A DNA stretch of 64,000 nt from Diploptera punctata (GCA_030220185.1 JASPKZ010004950.1:1122001-1186000), one strand, 5' to 3'. Counted from the first letter of the stretch, positions 31,094 through 42,325 are shown. Numbers and translations: made by a program. The notes: generated by a model from the letters alone, not told the origin.

Positions 31094-32100
31094 CAGTAAA
31101 AACTCCATATTCGCGGTTACCATAATGAAGATAAATATTACTACTCCAATAAAAGAGATTATTGATCCAATACATGAGACTACATTATTCTTGTAAAGTT
31201 TTATTTTTAAGGGGGGTAGAATTTAAGTTGGTATATATATCGTGCTTTCATTATTCGCGGGTTAAAAAATTGCGACACAGTTTCTGTATTCACGGCTAAA
31301 AATTTCTTTATTCGCGGATCCAGTCGGTATATTAGAAGGATTAGTATCCTTTATTAACGCATCGGCGACTTTTTTTTTACTGCAGCCAAGGCGACTTTTA
31401 CAAAAAGCGATTCAAACTAAATGAACTAATTAATATCAAAATAAAACAAACCTTATTGTCACTAAGCCTAAAGTTCATTGTTAAAAGCCACCGCCATCGT
31501 ATTTCACGTGCCGCTCTGTCCGTTTTAAATGCCGCCCTCGCCACGATCGGTGTTTTATTGTTTCAACTTGTCACTCGTTGCAATAATTTTGATTGAATAG
31601 CACGTGTCTCTCCTGGTTTGTTGCCAATTTATAATGTTGAGTAAAAAAGGAAAGAACATTAGTTCCGAAGCGGAAAAAAATAGTGTTGCCGCTTAAAGTG
31701 AAAACGAAATGCTTGATCATTTACGCGTTGGCTAGTGGTTTGCGTCTATATCACGCTGTTTCAATGTTGATTAATGAACTGTACGATTCATCAAGAAATC
31801 CGAAGACAAAATAAGGAATTCTATCGCTAAATTCACAGCTAAATATCAGTCTGAATTGAAATATCTTTTAAAAGCCACAAAACAGGAAATAATTACTAAC
31901 TTCTTTAAGCCCTTGCCTAAACCTGACAGTAATAATTAACAGAAATTGTTCAAAATCTCGTATTGATTGATTTTATTTTGATAATATTAATTTTATTTTA
32001 GAACCTTGGAACGTATCCCCTATATATCCGTACATATTACCATTCCATATTCGAGGCACATTTGCGGAACATATCCCCCGCGAATTATGAGCTTTTACTG
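31094..32100 (+). mobile_element. pogo/Tigger-like DNA transposon, decayed
   Basis: 1007 bp with TIRs starting CAGTAAAA(A/G)CTC and ending ATTCGCGG (19 of 23 match), flanked by TA. Inside, 31632-31860 reads in pieces as an N-terminal helix-turn-helix of a Tigger-type transposase: LSKKGKNISSEAEKNS, NEMLDHLRVG, STVRFIKKSEDKIR-like. Stops and frameshifts are present and the DDE domain is absent. Confidence 0.7.
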
Positions 32101-32177
32101 TATTCTGAATTTTAATTCAATATAAAACTTCGTAATTCATATTTAGTGATTGCTTCGGTGCATAAATATGGAAATTG

Positions 32178-32238
32178 CAAGTCCCGTATCTTTGCACCAA
32201 GGCATCACAGCCTTAAACCACTCGGATACGGGCAATTG
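32178..32238 (-). mobile_element. SINE-B head fragment
   Basis: AAGTCCCGTATCTTTGCACC...AACCACTCGGATACGGG is the reverse of the SINE-B tRNA-like head only. Confidence 0.6.
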
Positions 32239-32557
32239 TTATAATTAAGTACGGAAAAAGTGGATTTCTGGTTATAAGTTTTGAGCAAAATTTTATTCAG
32301 TCCCCAGTACAATCACCAGATCTATGATAGGAATTCTGAATCCCGCTGTAGGTTATAGAATTTTTGCCTAAAGAAAAAAAAAGTTGGTAGCACTGATGTA
32401 AGAGCTCGGCACAGTGAAAGTGACACAGTAATTGTAACAACCGTGTGTCCTACAAAACTTGCAGATAACCTACTTAAAGCAGTTTTCTGTTTCAATAACT
32501 TATTTTGCCGAATTACATAGCACAGTTTATGTACCAGAATTTAAACATACCAGGTCT

Positions 32558-32845
32558 TATAACGTAGTGCTTCTGGTGCCGAAGTTCGCGGGTTCAAACT
32601 CGGCCGGGATCATGGATTTTTTTAGGATGGAACAATCCAAGGAGCAAGTCCCCCGGGAGGAACTTTAAGCCATGGGTCCCGAGTCTGAAGATTATCAGGC
32701 TCGTAAAAGATCCATAAGCCTGAATAAAAAAGGCCTCTAAGCAAAATTTATCGATCACAAACATCCTAGTAATACCTTAATTACCTACTAGATGTCTCAT
32801 AGAATCGGTATGTTGACCGTATGCCAATCATGACATCTATGAACA
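32558..32845 (+). mobile_element. SINE-E copy
   Basis: Head with CGCGGGTTCAAACTCGGCCG (B-box), then GGATGGAACAATCCAAGGAG, CCCGGGAGGAACTTTAAGCC and a 3' part with AGATGTCTCATAGA. Shared with 57853-58185 and, more weakly, 55290-55500. Confidence 0.75.
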
Positions 32846-32846
32846 A

Positions 32847-33572
32847 ATACTCACTGGCACTATCGAACCCGTAGGTTCATGGCCGCGCGGACATAAGCTC
32901 TCCATACATCTCTATCCTGAGCTAATGCTTTTCAATCATTTCCTGTATAATCTACTTCTCTCAAATCATAGTAAATGTTATTCTCCCACCTCATTCTTGG
33001 TCTACCAACTGGACGTTTTCCCTCTGGTTTTCCTACAAGAAGCTTCCATTCACCTCTTTCATTCCCATACGTGCAACATGTCCTGCCCATCGCAGTCTAC
33101 GAGACAACACTTCTTATTATATCTGGCTTCTTATAAAGACCATGTAGCTCTTTGTTATGGGGTCTTCTCCATTCACCTGTCTGTTCATCTCTCTTTGGTC
33201 CAAAAATTTTCCTAAGTACTTCATTCTCAAATACTCGTGATCTCCTTTCCTCCCTTAAAGTAAGTCCATGTTTCGCATCCATATAATATAACTGGTAGAA
33301 TAATAGTTTTACATATATTCAGTTTAACGTTTTTCGAAAGGAGTTGGGACATCAAAAGTCCCTGTAATGCATAATAGCACGCATTTCCAGAATTGAGCCT
33401 GTGTCTAATTTCTTGGTGCATCTCATTCCTATTTGTGATTATTGTTCCTAGGTATTTGAATTCAGCCACCTCCTCAAAATTTCCCTCATTTGTCATTAGC
33501 TTTCCATTTCCATTATATAATGTATTTCTACGTGTGACTATATACTTAGTTTTATTGATATTTACTTCCATA
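32847..33572 (-). mobile_element. LINE family 2, longest copy in the window
   Basis: About 725 bp without interruption. Minus-strand order: MEVNINKTKYIVTRRNTLYN, NEGNFEEVAEFKYLGTIITN, KLNICKTIILPVILYGCETW, RVFENEVLRKIFGPKRDEQT, HNKELHGLYKKPDIIRSV, then the RRLRWAGH...LLVGKPEG tail. At least two frameshifts. Confidence 0.9.
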
Positions 33573-34700
33573 AGGTAACTAAATTAACTTGATCTCTGAT
33601 TAAATCTTAACAAAGAGAGCTGCTTTCCCCCCGCTGCCTTGTCCTCATACTTTTGCCGCCCAGATACTGGACTACGACATTATATATGTAGTCGAAACCC
33701 CTCACCGCATGGGTCGTGGTTCAAGTTGAGGCTATTAGGCGAGAGGTTAAACTGCGACAATGGAATATAATTTAAAGTTAATGTAACAAAAAATGAATTG
33801 ATATAAATAACGTATATTTGTTCCAAATTATGCAATAAAATGCTTATATAATAGTTTTTACTGCATATATGTTCACTGCCATCGGACATTTGTTTTAACA
33901 ATATAAGAGTTTGGCCACTTTAATGAAAAGATAATTTAAAGTGTCAGAAACGTAAGCTTATTAATTTGCAGAAGTATGTGATTGATTTCTTGAGGCAAGT
34001 TGACGTTTGATGGAGCACCAATCAGCGCATTAGTTTTGTTGTTTGATATATATATATGTACACTTAGCATAAAATATGTACTAGCTTTTCAATTACATTC
34101 TAATGTTTGTTGGATGTAATAAATTTAGAAACGTCATTTATTTGCACGATTGAAAACCTTTTAGGAATACAAATAAAGAGAATTATTAATTATTGCAGTA
34201 TATATTTCTTGGAAAAAACTCTCTGATTTTTTGTTTTGTTTCTTGGACAATAAAAAGTATAAGGTTTATAGTTTAAATTTAATTAGTTAAATGAGGGAAA
34301 CCAGTCATTTATCTTTTAATTGCATTTTCGTTGTTAGGGTTTAACGCAGTGTCTGAAATTGCGCTTAGGTATGAGGGTTCACCCGTGTGTGCGTGCGTAT
34401 ATGTACAGTGGAACTCCGAACTTACGTCTTTCTCAGTTGCTAACTTGTTAATATGACGTCTGAATCTCGCGTCACAGGCAGATCAAGCCTCTAGTATAGC
34501 GATAATAGGTAGTGTTTACAATTTTCTCCTTGTTGAATACTGATATATTGCCGTACATTTGTGTGATTAAGACACAAGAACGCAGTAAGAAAGTGTTCCT
34601 TTGTCAGCACAAATTAAACAGTGATTTTAATCTCGGCCTTAAAAAACTAAAAAAAAACAATAAAATACAGTTAATATTTTATTTTAGGAAGTAATATTTT
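33573..34700. other. AT-rich DNA, nothing firmly recognised
   Basis: A possible tRNA-like B-box remnant (GGTTCAAGTTGAGGC near 33719) is too weak to call. Confidence 0.3.
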
Positions 34701-34708
34701 GAGGTTAT

Positions 34709-34855
34709 TTTAATTAAATTATTTTTAGTCTGATCATCTTACCTTAATATTAATGTTGATTTATTGTTGAGCATGATATAATCGAAACATGTTCAAGAAC
34801 AAATCAACATTAATATTGAGGTAAGATGATCAGACTAAAAATAATTTAATTAAAT
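34709..34855. repeat. Near-perfect 54-bp hairpin
   Basis: Arms 34709-34762 and 34801-34855 (AATTATTTTTAGTCTGATCA core) differ by about one base; loop about 38 bp. It ends seven bases before the mariner-like MITE. Confidence 0.85.
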
Positions 34856-34861
34856 AAAATA

Positions 34862-35093
34862 CAGGGTGCGGCATAAGTCTATTGACCACTGCACATGGTT
34901 ACAAGAAAAAAAATCAGGTTGGTTGAAACTGGGGTTTGAATACGGGACCTTCAGAATATAATCTCAAACACTATTGCTTGAGGTAATTTGCTAACTAGGG
35001 AAGAATTTTGGTAGTTGTTTCTTGTATAGATTTTGAAAGGTACAGAAAATAACATATTTGCATTTTCGGTTAACTGACTTATGCTGCATCCTG
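34862..35093. mobile_element. mariner/Tc1-like MITE
   Basis: 232 bp, TIRs CAGGGTGCGGCATAAGTC and CAGGATGCAGCATAAGTC, flanked by TA on both sides. A tRNA-like B-box (GGTTTGAATACGGG) inside may be a SINE scrap. Confidence 0.75.
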
Positions 35094-35245
35094 TATACAG
35101 AAAAAAATATATCCCCTTTAAAAAGCAAATTAAGAAGTAAAATTAGCCTTAGTTGAGGATCTGGAAATATTTAAAGGATGAAAAGACTCTGGGGCTTCCT
35201 TTGATTGATAATGTTTACAGAATATTTAGAACATTTCATTTCTAT

Positions 35246-35830
35246 AGATATATTTTTAAAAAAATATTTGAACGATGTTAATATATGTCCCGAACTGATC
35301 GGCCTTCGGGTAGGTTGTGCTATCGGTTGGGTAGGAATGGACCATCTACTATGAGAATGCAACCTGATGTTTTAGAATATATATATATTTTTTTTTAAAG
35401 ACCCGCGCCGTAGCCGAGTGGTTAAGGCAAGATGGCGCAGAGCTACGGGACTTTTGCGCTGGTTCGAGTTCCAATGGGGGAAAAAAATTTCTCGTGGAAT
35501 CTTGGCCAGTATGGGCCACCCAGCATCGTGAGGCATTTGGGTAGCTAGACTAAGTAGCAACTCCAGGTTGAGAATAACGGCTGGGGGACTCGACATGCTG
35601 ACTACATGTCACCCCTATACTGGCTTATGATCGTCTACTTCTGTGATTAACACATGTAGATATGAGGACAGCAGCCGGCTCGTAGGCCAACAACCTTCTA
35701 AGCCTGTTGGGCTTGGAGTTAGATACCTATATTAAAAAAATATTTGAACGATGTCCCGTACTGATCGACCTTCGGTTGGCTTGTGCTATCAGTAGGTAAG
35801 AATGGACTATCTGCTATGAGAATTCAATTC
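35246..35830. repeat. Direct duplication of about 115 bp flanking a SINE-B
   Basis: TAAAAAAATATTTGAACGAT, ACTGATCG and CCTTCGG, TTGTGCTATC and ATGAGAAT occur in the same order at 35250-35365 and 35728-35825. They differ at about 10-15% of sites, so this is not a simple target duplication. Confidence 0.7.
35400..35720 (+). mobile_element. SINE-B, full length
   Basis: ACCCGCGCCGTAGCCGAGTG head, GGTTCGAGTTCCA B-box, CCACCCAGCATCGTGAGGCA, AACGGCTGGGGGACTCGACA and a GCAGCCGGCTCGTAGGCCAA end. Confidence 0.9.
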
Positions 35831-35925
35831 GCAGGTTCCATTATGTACTCTGATAAGCGCACCAGAATTTGAATGATATTTTGCACTTAAATACTAGAAC
35901 GTATCCATCACCTAACTTCTTCACT

Positions 35926-35965
35926 TCACGGCCTGTTCCGCCTCACTAACTTAACTGTAAATTAT
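35926..35965 (-). mobile_element. LINE family 1 terminal scrap
   Basis: CTTCTTCACTTCACGGCCTG and TTCCGCCTCAC match the last 40 bases of family 1 (compare 53182-53225). Confidence 0.6.
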
Positions 35966-36039
35966 AAATATAGCTTACTTTCTATAAAGTCTAGGGGCCA
36001 AGTAATTTTCGTCTCTTTTCTTCTCATTTCTAATTTAAC

Positions 36040-36240
36040 TTCTCAACTTACAAGTACTTTTACATGCCACACGCCGTGCCGTCGGGGTATTACAGTGGCA
36101 CAACTCAACAGGAGAGGGAACACACAGTACTTTTTTGACTACATAAGGACATGGTGGGCCTCTCCGAATGGGTGGGCTTAATCCAGGGCCTCCTCCGAAA
36201 CAACATAATATTATGACGAAACACACATTCAAACCACACA
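36040..36240. other. GC-richer unassigned patch
   Basis: Contains ACACGCCGTGCCGTCGGGGT and GGGCCTCTCCGAATGGGTGG. Not matched to another window repeat; could be an old SINE of another family. Confidence 0.3.
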
Positions 36241-36264
36241 TTCTTACTAAACATGGCGAATATT

Positions 36265-36375
36265 ATGATTATTGTGATAGCCAGATATTCGGAGACAGTT
36301 TGGACTCTAATGTTTCCTGATATTTGTTTTACAGGTGATACAAAAAATTAAAAAAATCCAGAAAACAGTTCGGCA
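36265..36375 (-). mobile_element. SINE-A body remnant
   Basis: CCAGATATTCGGAGACAGTT, CTAATGTTTCCTGATATTTG and TTTTACAGGTGA match the middle of reverse SINE-A; about 75% similar. Confidence 0.5.
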
Positions 36376-36399
36376 TGTGTTTTCTGTGGAAGTTCATTT

Positions 36400-37160
36400 G
36401 TTTAATTTTAATAATAATAATAATAATAATAACAAGAAAAGTTCACCGTAGTGGGCATTGATTGCTTAATTTTAATGGCATTGTGAAATGGTTTATAGGT
36501 AATTTGTGCAAAATACTGGAGGAGAATCCTGGCAGAATGCATATAATTACTACATTGGCTATTGAAATTAACTATTGTAGAAGAGCAACAAGAATATCAA
36601 AATACTGTACGGTAATATTAGACATCAAACAATTAGACAAATTCAATTTAAAAGCATATTGTGGTGTTTGGAGTGAAAAATGGAAGTGTTTCAGGTACAT
36701 TAAAAGTATGGGGGGGAACTTAAGGTATTTTAAGAACTCGCGTGAAGACAAGATGATAAAAGGAACACTGAATAGTTTCAACTGTATGAATAGAATGACA
36801 CTTGCAGAAGATTATGGGGAAGATATAAATATTTTAAGAAAGAAAAATTGCTGTTTCTTGAAAAAAAAAAACTTTAAAATTTTTTTAAAAAATCTGAATT
36901 TATAAGTAGTCTATAAAACATGGTTTGACAAATCTAGAGTTTTCTGAATGTAACTTCAGAATGCAGGAGGATAGTATATTATCAGCAGTTAGAGTCGAAT
37001 TGTTATGACATATTCATATTTACATATTATAGAAATCAATAATAGAATAAACAAACTTTATTTATTTATGAGTTTCATTTCTTATCACTATATAATTACA
37101 CAAGTGAATGTTGCACATATATTTTAACTATTTTAATGTGTTTCTGGTGATTGTAATCAG
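36400..37160. other. Unassigned region with a 147-codon plus-strand ORF
   Basis: The ORF 36462-36905 is Lys/Asn-rich, ends in K/N runs from poly-A and shows no motif; not counted as a gene. Confidence 0.25.
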
Positions 37161-37164
37161 TAAT

Positions 37165-37740
37165 CACACCATCATAGACGGCCGTACAGCCCATTTTGAG
37201 CCCTGAATGTCCTTCATTCGTCGCTGATTTTCTTCTCCATCCTCTGATATCAAGTTTCTTAAGATTTCTTTTCAGTCTAACAATTTCAGTTTTGGTCTGC
37301 CTGTTCTACTCCCCTCAGATGTTAGTTTTTTTATATGATTGCTGTTTGCATCCCTCATATGGCCAACCCAACGCAATCGAGCTATCTTTATAAATTTAAC
37401 AATGTCAGGGTCAGTGAACAATTCATAATTGTATCTTATTCTTCATACTCCATTTATAGAGATTTATGCAATATCACTTTAGTTTTAAATTCACCAAACA
37501 TGATTTTAATATGTTTTTGAGAGCATAATGGCATATGTTAGCCAAGAAAATTATATTTTTTATTTTTTTATTTGTTATTATTCTTGTTAGTTATAATTGT
37601 ATGTAAACATTTAAATTGCTGAACAATTTCAAAGGAACAGTTTCCAATTTCTGCCTTGTCAGTGTTCATAAGTATTTTGGCGAATTGCATGAATTTTGTC
37701 TTATCTTGATTCACCTTCAAATTTCATTTTCCAACTACTT
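37165..37740 (-). mobile_element. Decayed RTE-like LINE
   Basis: Minus strand: LKVNQDKTKFMQFAKILMNT and EIGNCSFEIVQQFK (37740-37615), then RYNYELFTDPDIVKFIKIAR, LRWVGHM.DANSNHIKKLTS and GSRTGRPKLK with an LKKLDIRGWRRK-like end (37440-37165). Block order fits one element with an internal deletion. Confidence 0.65.
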
Positions 37741-37744
37741 ACGA

Positions 37745-39415
37745 GAGGTGACTCCAATAGAGGACCTGTGCATATTACTTTTATCCTTCTTTCTTTTGAA
37801 AGATTTACAGTCCTCTCCCCAGGAACTTACAAATGACTGCCCTGGGCCGATTGGCTGTAAACAGAAAGCAAGAACTCTAAACCATTTTGGATCTGTGTTT
37901 AACAATATAAAGGAGTTACCGGAGAAGACAGCCAAAAAACCAGCAGAAATATCAAGGGCGAAAAATTAGTTGAAAGCCCCACGTTAAACAAAACTAACAT
38001 CCTCGTCATATTTCTAATAAAACAACGCCAACAGCGCTAATGCATACCAGACAGTGCAGATGACCCCCAAAGCTGCAGAGGGTGCGTCCAAACAGGCCAG
38101 TAGAACCAGCACCTACAAGAACATCAGCAATACTACCGTGACCTGGTACATCCTACGCCCATTTGACCAATAGCCAATGTGACCGTGTCCAGGAGTTCGT
38201 CTGCTGCTCTGATGCGCTCTGTTGCTGTTTGTCCAGAACACCGAAGAAAACACATCAATGAAAACATTTATACGAGAGCTGAAGAAGGCATTTAAGTTCA
38301 TAGAACAACCAGGAAGGGACAGGCATGGGTCTTCTCCGGCTCTCGGAACAGGAAAGGGGAGACATTTTCCCAGAATAGGGATAGGGAATCCCAGACCGGG
38401 ACCAATCTGTGCTTAGGTTTGTCTGAATATCAGACAGGGGCTTAACTGACTCCGCGGATCTGGGCTTGGAGGACGAAGGTGTACTGGATACAAAAAGAGG
38501 ACACTGCTTTTCCAATTACAACTACTACTACTACTACTACTACTACAGCACAAATCAAAGGAACACGTACCCAAAACCCAAGAAGGAGATTTAAAATTCC
38601 TTATAGGCCTACCGCTCCAACATACCAGAGGCCACTCGGCAAGGTAGGTATTTCACCTACCAAGCCAGGGCAACGGGACCAAATTATATAATAATCTTTC
38701 TTGATGAAGTTAAGATCGTACGGTCTTCTCTCCCATTTCACTAAATAAAATTATCCAAATATTAACAATTAGGCCTACGAATTAACTATAATAATGATTA
38801 ACAGACAACGCACAGTATATAAATTGATTGATAAAGAGTTTCTATTGTATTGTGTATTAGCATTTGCATGCTAATATTGCAAAAGGAATACAGTTTTTAT
38901 TTAATTCTTATTTATAGACGCTTTATTTCTGGCCATAGAAACTTGCCATACAGTAGGCTGCACATGTAGATAATCGAGCCACCCTTCCTATAAATACATT
39001 TATTCGAATCATTATTACTGCTACAGATGTTCTTCATTCATGAACTGTCCCAAGTTTAGGCGTGAAAGCTGACGCTACGCCTGGCCGACTAAACCGGCCT
39101 ATGTTATTTTGTGTAGGCGTATTATTTTATACAAATCAGATTTTAAAATTGAAGGATAATATTTACGAAATGGCTTATGACGATGAAATTGAAATCCAAC
39201 ATTGTCTTTCAGACCGTTGAAAAATCACTAGCTTCGACTCCGATATTTGAACCCCGGGGGGGGGAGGGCATAATTTGAGGCAATACGCTGCAAGCCAAAA
39301 ATTCAGGATTCGAGTTCGGGAGGGGGGGAGTTAGGATTTTTAAATTGTGGAAAACCATGTGGCGGTAGCAGCTTTTTGAGATATTCAATTCTTCGTACAT
39401 TAATTTTGTTATGGT
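37745..39415. other. Mostly unassigned; GC-richer block 37990-38700
   Basis: 37990-38700 has higher GC, a (TAC)n tract at 38519-38545 and short ORFs without motifs. It may be a UTR, an unrecognised element body or host DNA. 38700-39415 is AT-rich. Confidence 0.3.
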
Positions 39416-39419
39416 TTAG

Positions 39420-40515
39420 GCAGCGCATGACCTAGGGTCGACTCAGTCTCTAAGTAGGGCCTACCAAGTTCTAGGCGACTGTCACGCAAGGCTGGCATCT
39501 CGTGCAGATTGTCTAGGCGACTGTCACGCAAGGCTGGCATCTCGTGCAGATTGTCTAGGCGACTGTCACGCAAGGCTGGCATCTCGTGCAGATTGTCTAG
39601 GCGACTGTCACGCAAGGCTGGCATCTCGTGCAGATTGTCTAGGCGACTGTCACGCAAGGCTGGCATCTCGTGCAGATTGTCTAGGCGACTGTCACGCAAG
39701 GCTGGCATCTCGTGCAGATTGTCTAGGCGACTGTCACGCAAGGCTGGCATCTCGTGCAGATTGTCTAGGCGACTGTCACGCAAGGCTGGCATCTCGTGCA
39801 GATTGTCTAGGCGACTGTCACGCAAGGCTGGCATCTCGTGCAGATTGTCTAGGCGACTGTCACGCAAGGCTGGCATCTCGTGCAGATTGTCTAGGCGACT
39901 GTCACGCAAGGCTGGCATCTCGTGCAGATTGTCTAGGCGACTGTCACGCAAGGCTGGCATCTCGTGCAGATTGTCTAGGCGACTGTCACGCAAGGCTGGC
40001 ATCTCGTGCAGATTGTCTAGGCGACTGTCACGCAAGGCTGGCATCTCGTGCAGATTGTCTAGGCGACTGTCACGCAAGGCTGGCATCTCGTGCAGATTGT
40101 CTAGGCGACTGTCACGCAAGGCTGGCATCTCGTGCAGATTGTCTAGGCGACTGTCACGCAAGGCTGGCATCTCGTGCAGATTGTCTAGGCGACTGTCACG
40201 CAAGGCTGGCATCTCGTGCAGATTGTCTAGGCGACTGTCACGCAAGGCTGGCATCTCGTGCAGATTGTCTAGGCGACTGTCACGCAAGGCTGGCATCTCG
40301 TGCAGATTGTCTAGGCGACTGTCACGCAAGGCTGGCATCTCGTGCAGATTGTCTAGGCGACTGTCACGCAAGGCTGGCATCTCGTGCAGATTGTCTAGGC
40401 GACTGTCACGCAAGGCTGGCATCTCGTGCAGATTGTCTAGGCGACTGTCACGCAAGGCTGGCATCTCGTGCAGATTGTCTAAAAAACGTGCGAGCTTTAA
40501 CCTCTCTTGAGGCCT
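39420..40515 (+). mobile_element. SINE-C copy containing an expanded minisatellite
   Basis: Left flank GGGTCGACTCAGTCTCTAAG and right flank GAGCTTTAACCTC match SINE-C on either side of the array. The unit itself matches SINE-C (GTCACGCAGGGCTG and GATTGTCTAGA). The array therefore grew inside a SINE-C. Confidence 0.8.
39471..40478. repeat. 42-bp minisatellite, 24 copies
   Basis: Unit begins CTAGGCGACTGTCACGCAAG and ends CTCGTGCAGATTGT. 24 units fill 1008 bp with no variant visible. As 42 is divisible by 3 and the unit lacks stops in some frames, both strands show long ORFs (351 and 333 codons) of a 14-residue repeat. These are by-products, not genes. Confidence 0.97.
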
Positions 40516-40544
40516 GTATTAACTTCACATCATCAACAACAACA

Positions 40545-40837
40545 CGCCGTAGCGTAGTGGTTAAGGCACTGAGCTACAAGCCGGAGGGTCGAGGGTTCAA
40601 GTCCCGTTGGGGTCAGGATTTTTAAACTGACCCAAACCCTCTGGCGGCACTATGGCCCTGGGGTCGACTCAGCCTCTAACGGAAATGAGTACCAGACGCT
40701 TGTTCTGGGGGTAAAGGCGGCCGTCACGCAGGGCTGACAACCCGGCTGACATAAAGTGCCGATTGTCTAGAAAAAGTTGGAGCCTTAACCTCCTACTACC
40801 CCAAGGGCCTCCGGGTCTGTTGTGGGATCACTTTACT
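40545..40837 (+). mobile_element. SINE-C, full length
   Basis: CGCCGTAGCGTAGTGGTTAA head, GGTTCAAGTCCCG B-box, CCGATTGTCTAGAAAAAG and an ACTTTACT end. Flanked by 14-bp CATCAACAACAACA (40531-40544, 40838-40851). Same orientation as the array-bearing copy 30 bp away. Confidence 0.9.
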
Positions 40838-40844
40838 CATCAAC

Positions 40845-41245
40845 AACAACAAGGATTAAGCCCAATGGCCTGTTCCGATCTCATTTTATAGGTCGAATTG
40901 GTCCTTCCATCTCTTCAATGGTCTTCCCAACATTCTTCTCCCTTTTTGGTTTATAATTATACATTCTTCTTGGTATGCGCTGTTCATTCATTCGTAATAC
41001 GTGCCGAAGATAAGCATTTTGATAATACTCGTATGTTATTCTTTCACAGAGATTAAATATATTAAGTTCTGTTCTTATATCTTCGTTTTTCTTTTTATCG
41101 GCCCTTTGGTATCCTGCAATTGCTCTCAACATCTTCATTTCAGCAGCCTTTATTTGTTTACTATCTGCCTTTGTTAATGTCCAGGTTTCACATCCATAGA
41201 TAAGAGATGGAACTGCCAATACTTGTAAAAATGTATTAAGTTCAC
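40845..41245 (-). mobile_element. RTE-like LINE 3' fragment
   Basis: Minus strand: MAVPSLIYGCETWTLTKADS, KQIKAAEMKMLRAIAGYQRA, NEDIRTELNIFNLCERI, HVLRMNEQRIPRRMYNYKPK. Open for 112 codons to a stop, one of the best preserved tails. Confidence 0.85.
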
Positions 41246-41975
41246 TTTAACTTTATTTAAACCCAGGACCTCCAGAAAACAAGTCTCGAATGCTACCGTT
41301 TGAATCAGTTTGGTAATATGGCAAATGCCATTGTTATACACTAAATAGCAGATCGGGGCAGATACTTAGATTGCATTGACTTAGCCGGATTCAGATGCTG
41401 ATAGAGACTGAATGAAGTGTGCGTGGAATTGGGAGTAAAAGTGGGTCAAGTTCGCATTTCAAAGCGAAAGAGAAATCCGCGGTCTGTTGGATAACGTATA
41501 ATTATCACACAGCTAATTCACGAACACATGTCCACAACTTTATTGCACAATGGCTTTATAACGTCAACGTGGCAAAATGTCAGTCATGAACAATTACGGG
41601 TTAATTAAATTGTATAGTATACATAGCGACGAAACAAAACATGGCGATTGATGAGTCAATTTTTAATTTCGGATTTCAGGTAAACCTCCATTTCTAATGG
41701 CCGGATTTCGCTGATTTTTTGACAATGTCTATCTTAATTTATTTTCATATCATATACAGGGTTTAGTTGTGAAACATCATAAATTGCGACCGCTAGAGAG
41801 ATTTTTTAATTTTCGTTTCAGGTCAACTCCTACATATAGGCCTAATGGTTTTAGTGAATAATAGCTACTATAAACATTTTCCGTGCCTGAAAACCTGTAT
41901 ATACATATTTTCATAATAATCGACAAACTACATTTCGGGTTTTGCCAGCACAAAGATAGGCAGGCTGAATTTTTA
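41246..41975. other. Unassigned DNA
   Basis: Two similar segments TTTTTAATTTCGGATTTCAG (41661) and TTTTTAATTTTCGTTTCAGG (41803) are noted; no gene. Confidence 0.3.
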
Positions 41976-41977
41976 TT

Positions 41978-42325
41978 TATCCATTCATAGTGTTCTGCTC
42001 AAGAGCAGGTCTTTCACTGCAAACTCAGCATTCTCCATTCTTTCCTTAACTCAGCTTTCCTTTTTGTATCTGCATACAAACTATTTATTTTAATATTGTT
42101 TATCATCTGATGTCTTTTTCTCCCTCTAACTTACTTTCCGTTGACCATTCCTTCTAGGGCATCCTTCAGCAGGCAGTTTCTTCTTAGCCAGTGGCCAATC
42201 CAATTTCTTTTCCTCTTCTTTATGAGTTCCAGCATTGTTCTTCTTTCATCCATTCTGTCTAGCACATCTTTATTTCTTACTTTGTCCATTTTATACGTTC
42301 CATTCTTCTCCATATCCAAGATAAA
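41978..42325 (-). mobile_element. LINE family 5 3' end, likely SINE-A partner
   Basis: Minus strand: KMDKVRNKDVLDRMDERRTM, KKRKRNWIGHWLRRNCLLKD, ALEGMVNGK, then KRKAELRKEWRMLSLQ and stop. The short 3' UTR holds the hairpin CTGCTCTTGAGCAG and an ATGAATGGAT tail, matching the SINE-A 3' end. Confidence 0.8.

Noticed and set aside
33655..33760. Possible tRNA-like head
   Set aside because: Only a weak B-box match and no A-box or shared body.
36462..36905. 147-codon plus-strand ORF
   Set aside because: Lys/Asn-rich, runs into poly-A, no domain or homologous copy seen; length is not surprising in AT-rich DNA of this size.
37616..37969. 117-codon plus-strand ORF
   Set aside because: Its first third is antisense to an RTE-like LINE; the rest has no recognisable domain.
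39409..40464. 351-codon minus-strand ORF and 333-codon plus-strand ORF over the array
   Set aside because: Both are produced by a 42-bp tandem repeat whose length is a multiple of three; flanks are SINE sequence and both strands are open.
39471..40478. Possible CRISPR-like array
   Set aside because: Units are contiguous and identical with no spacers, and the genome is eukaryotic.
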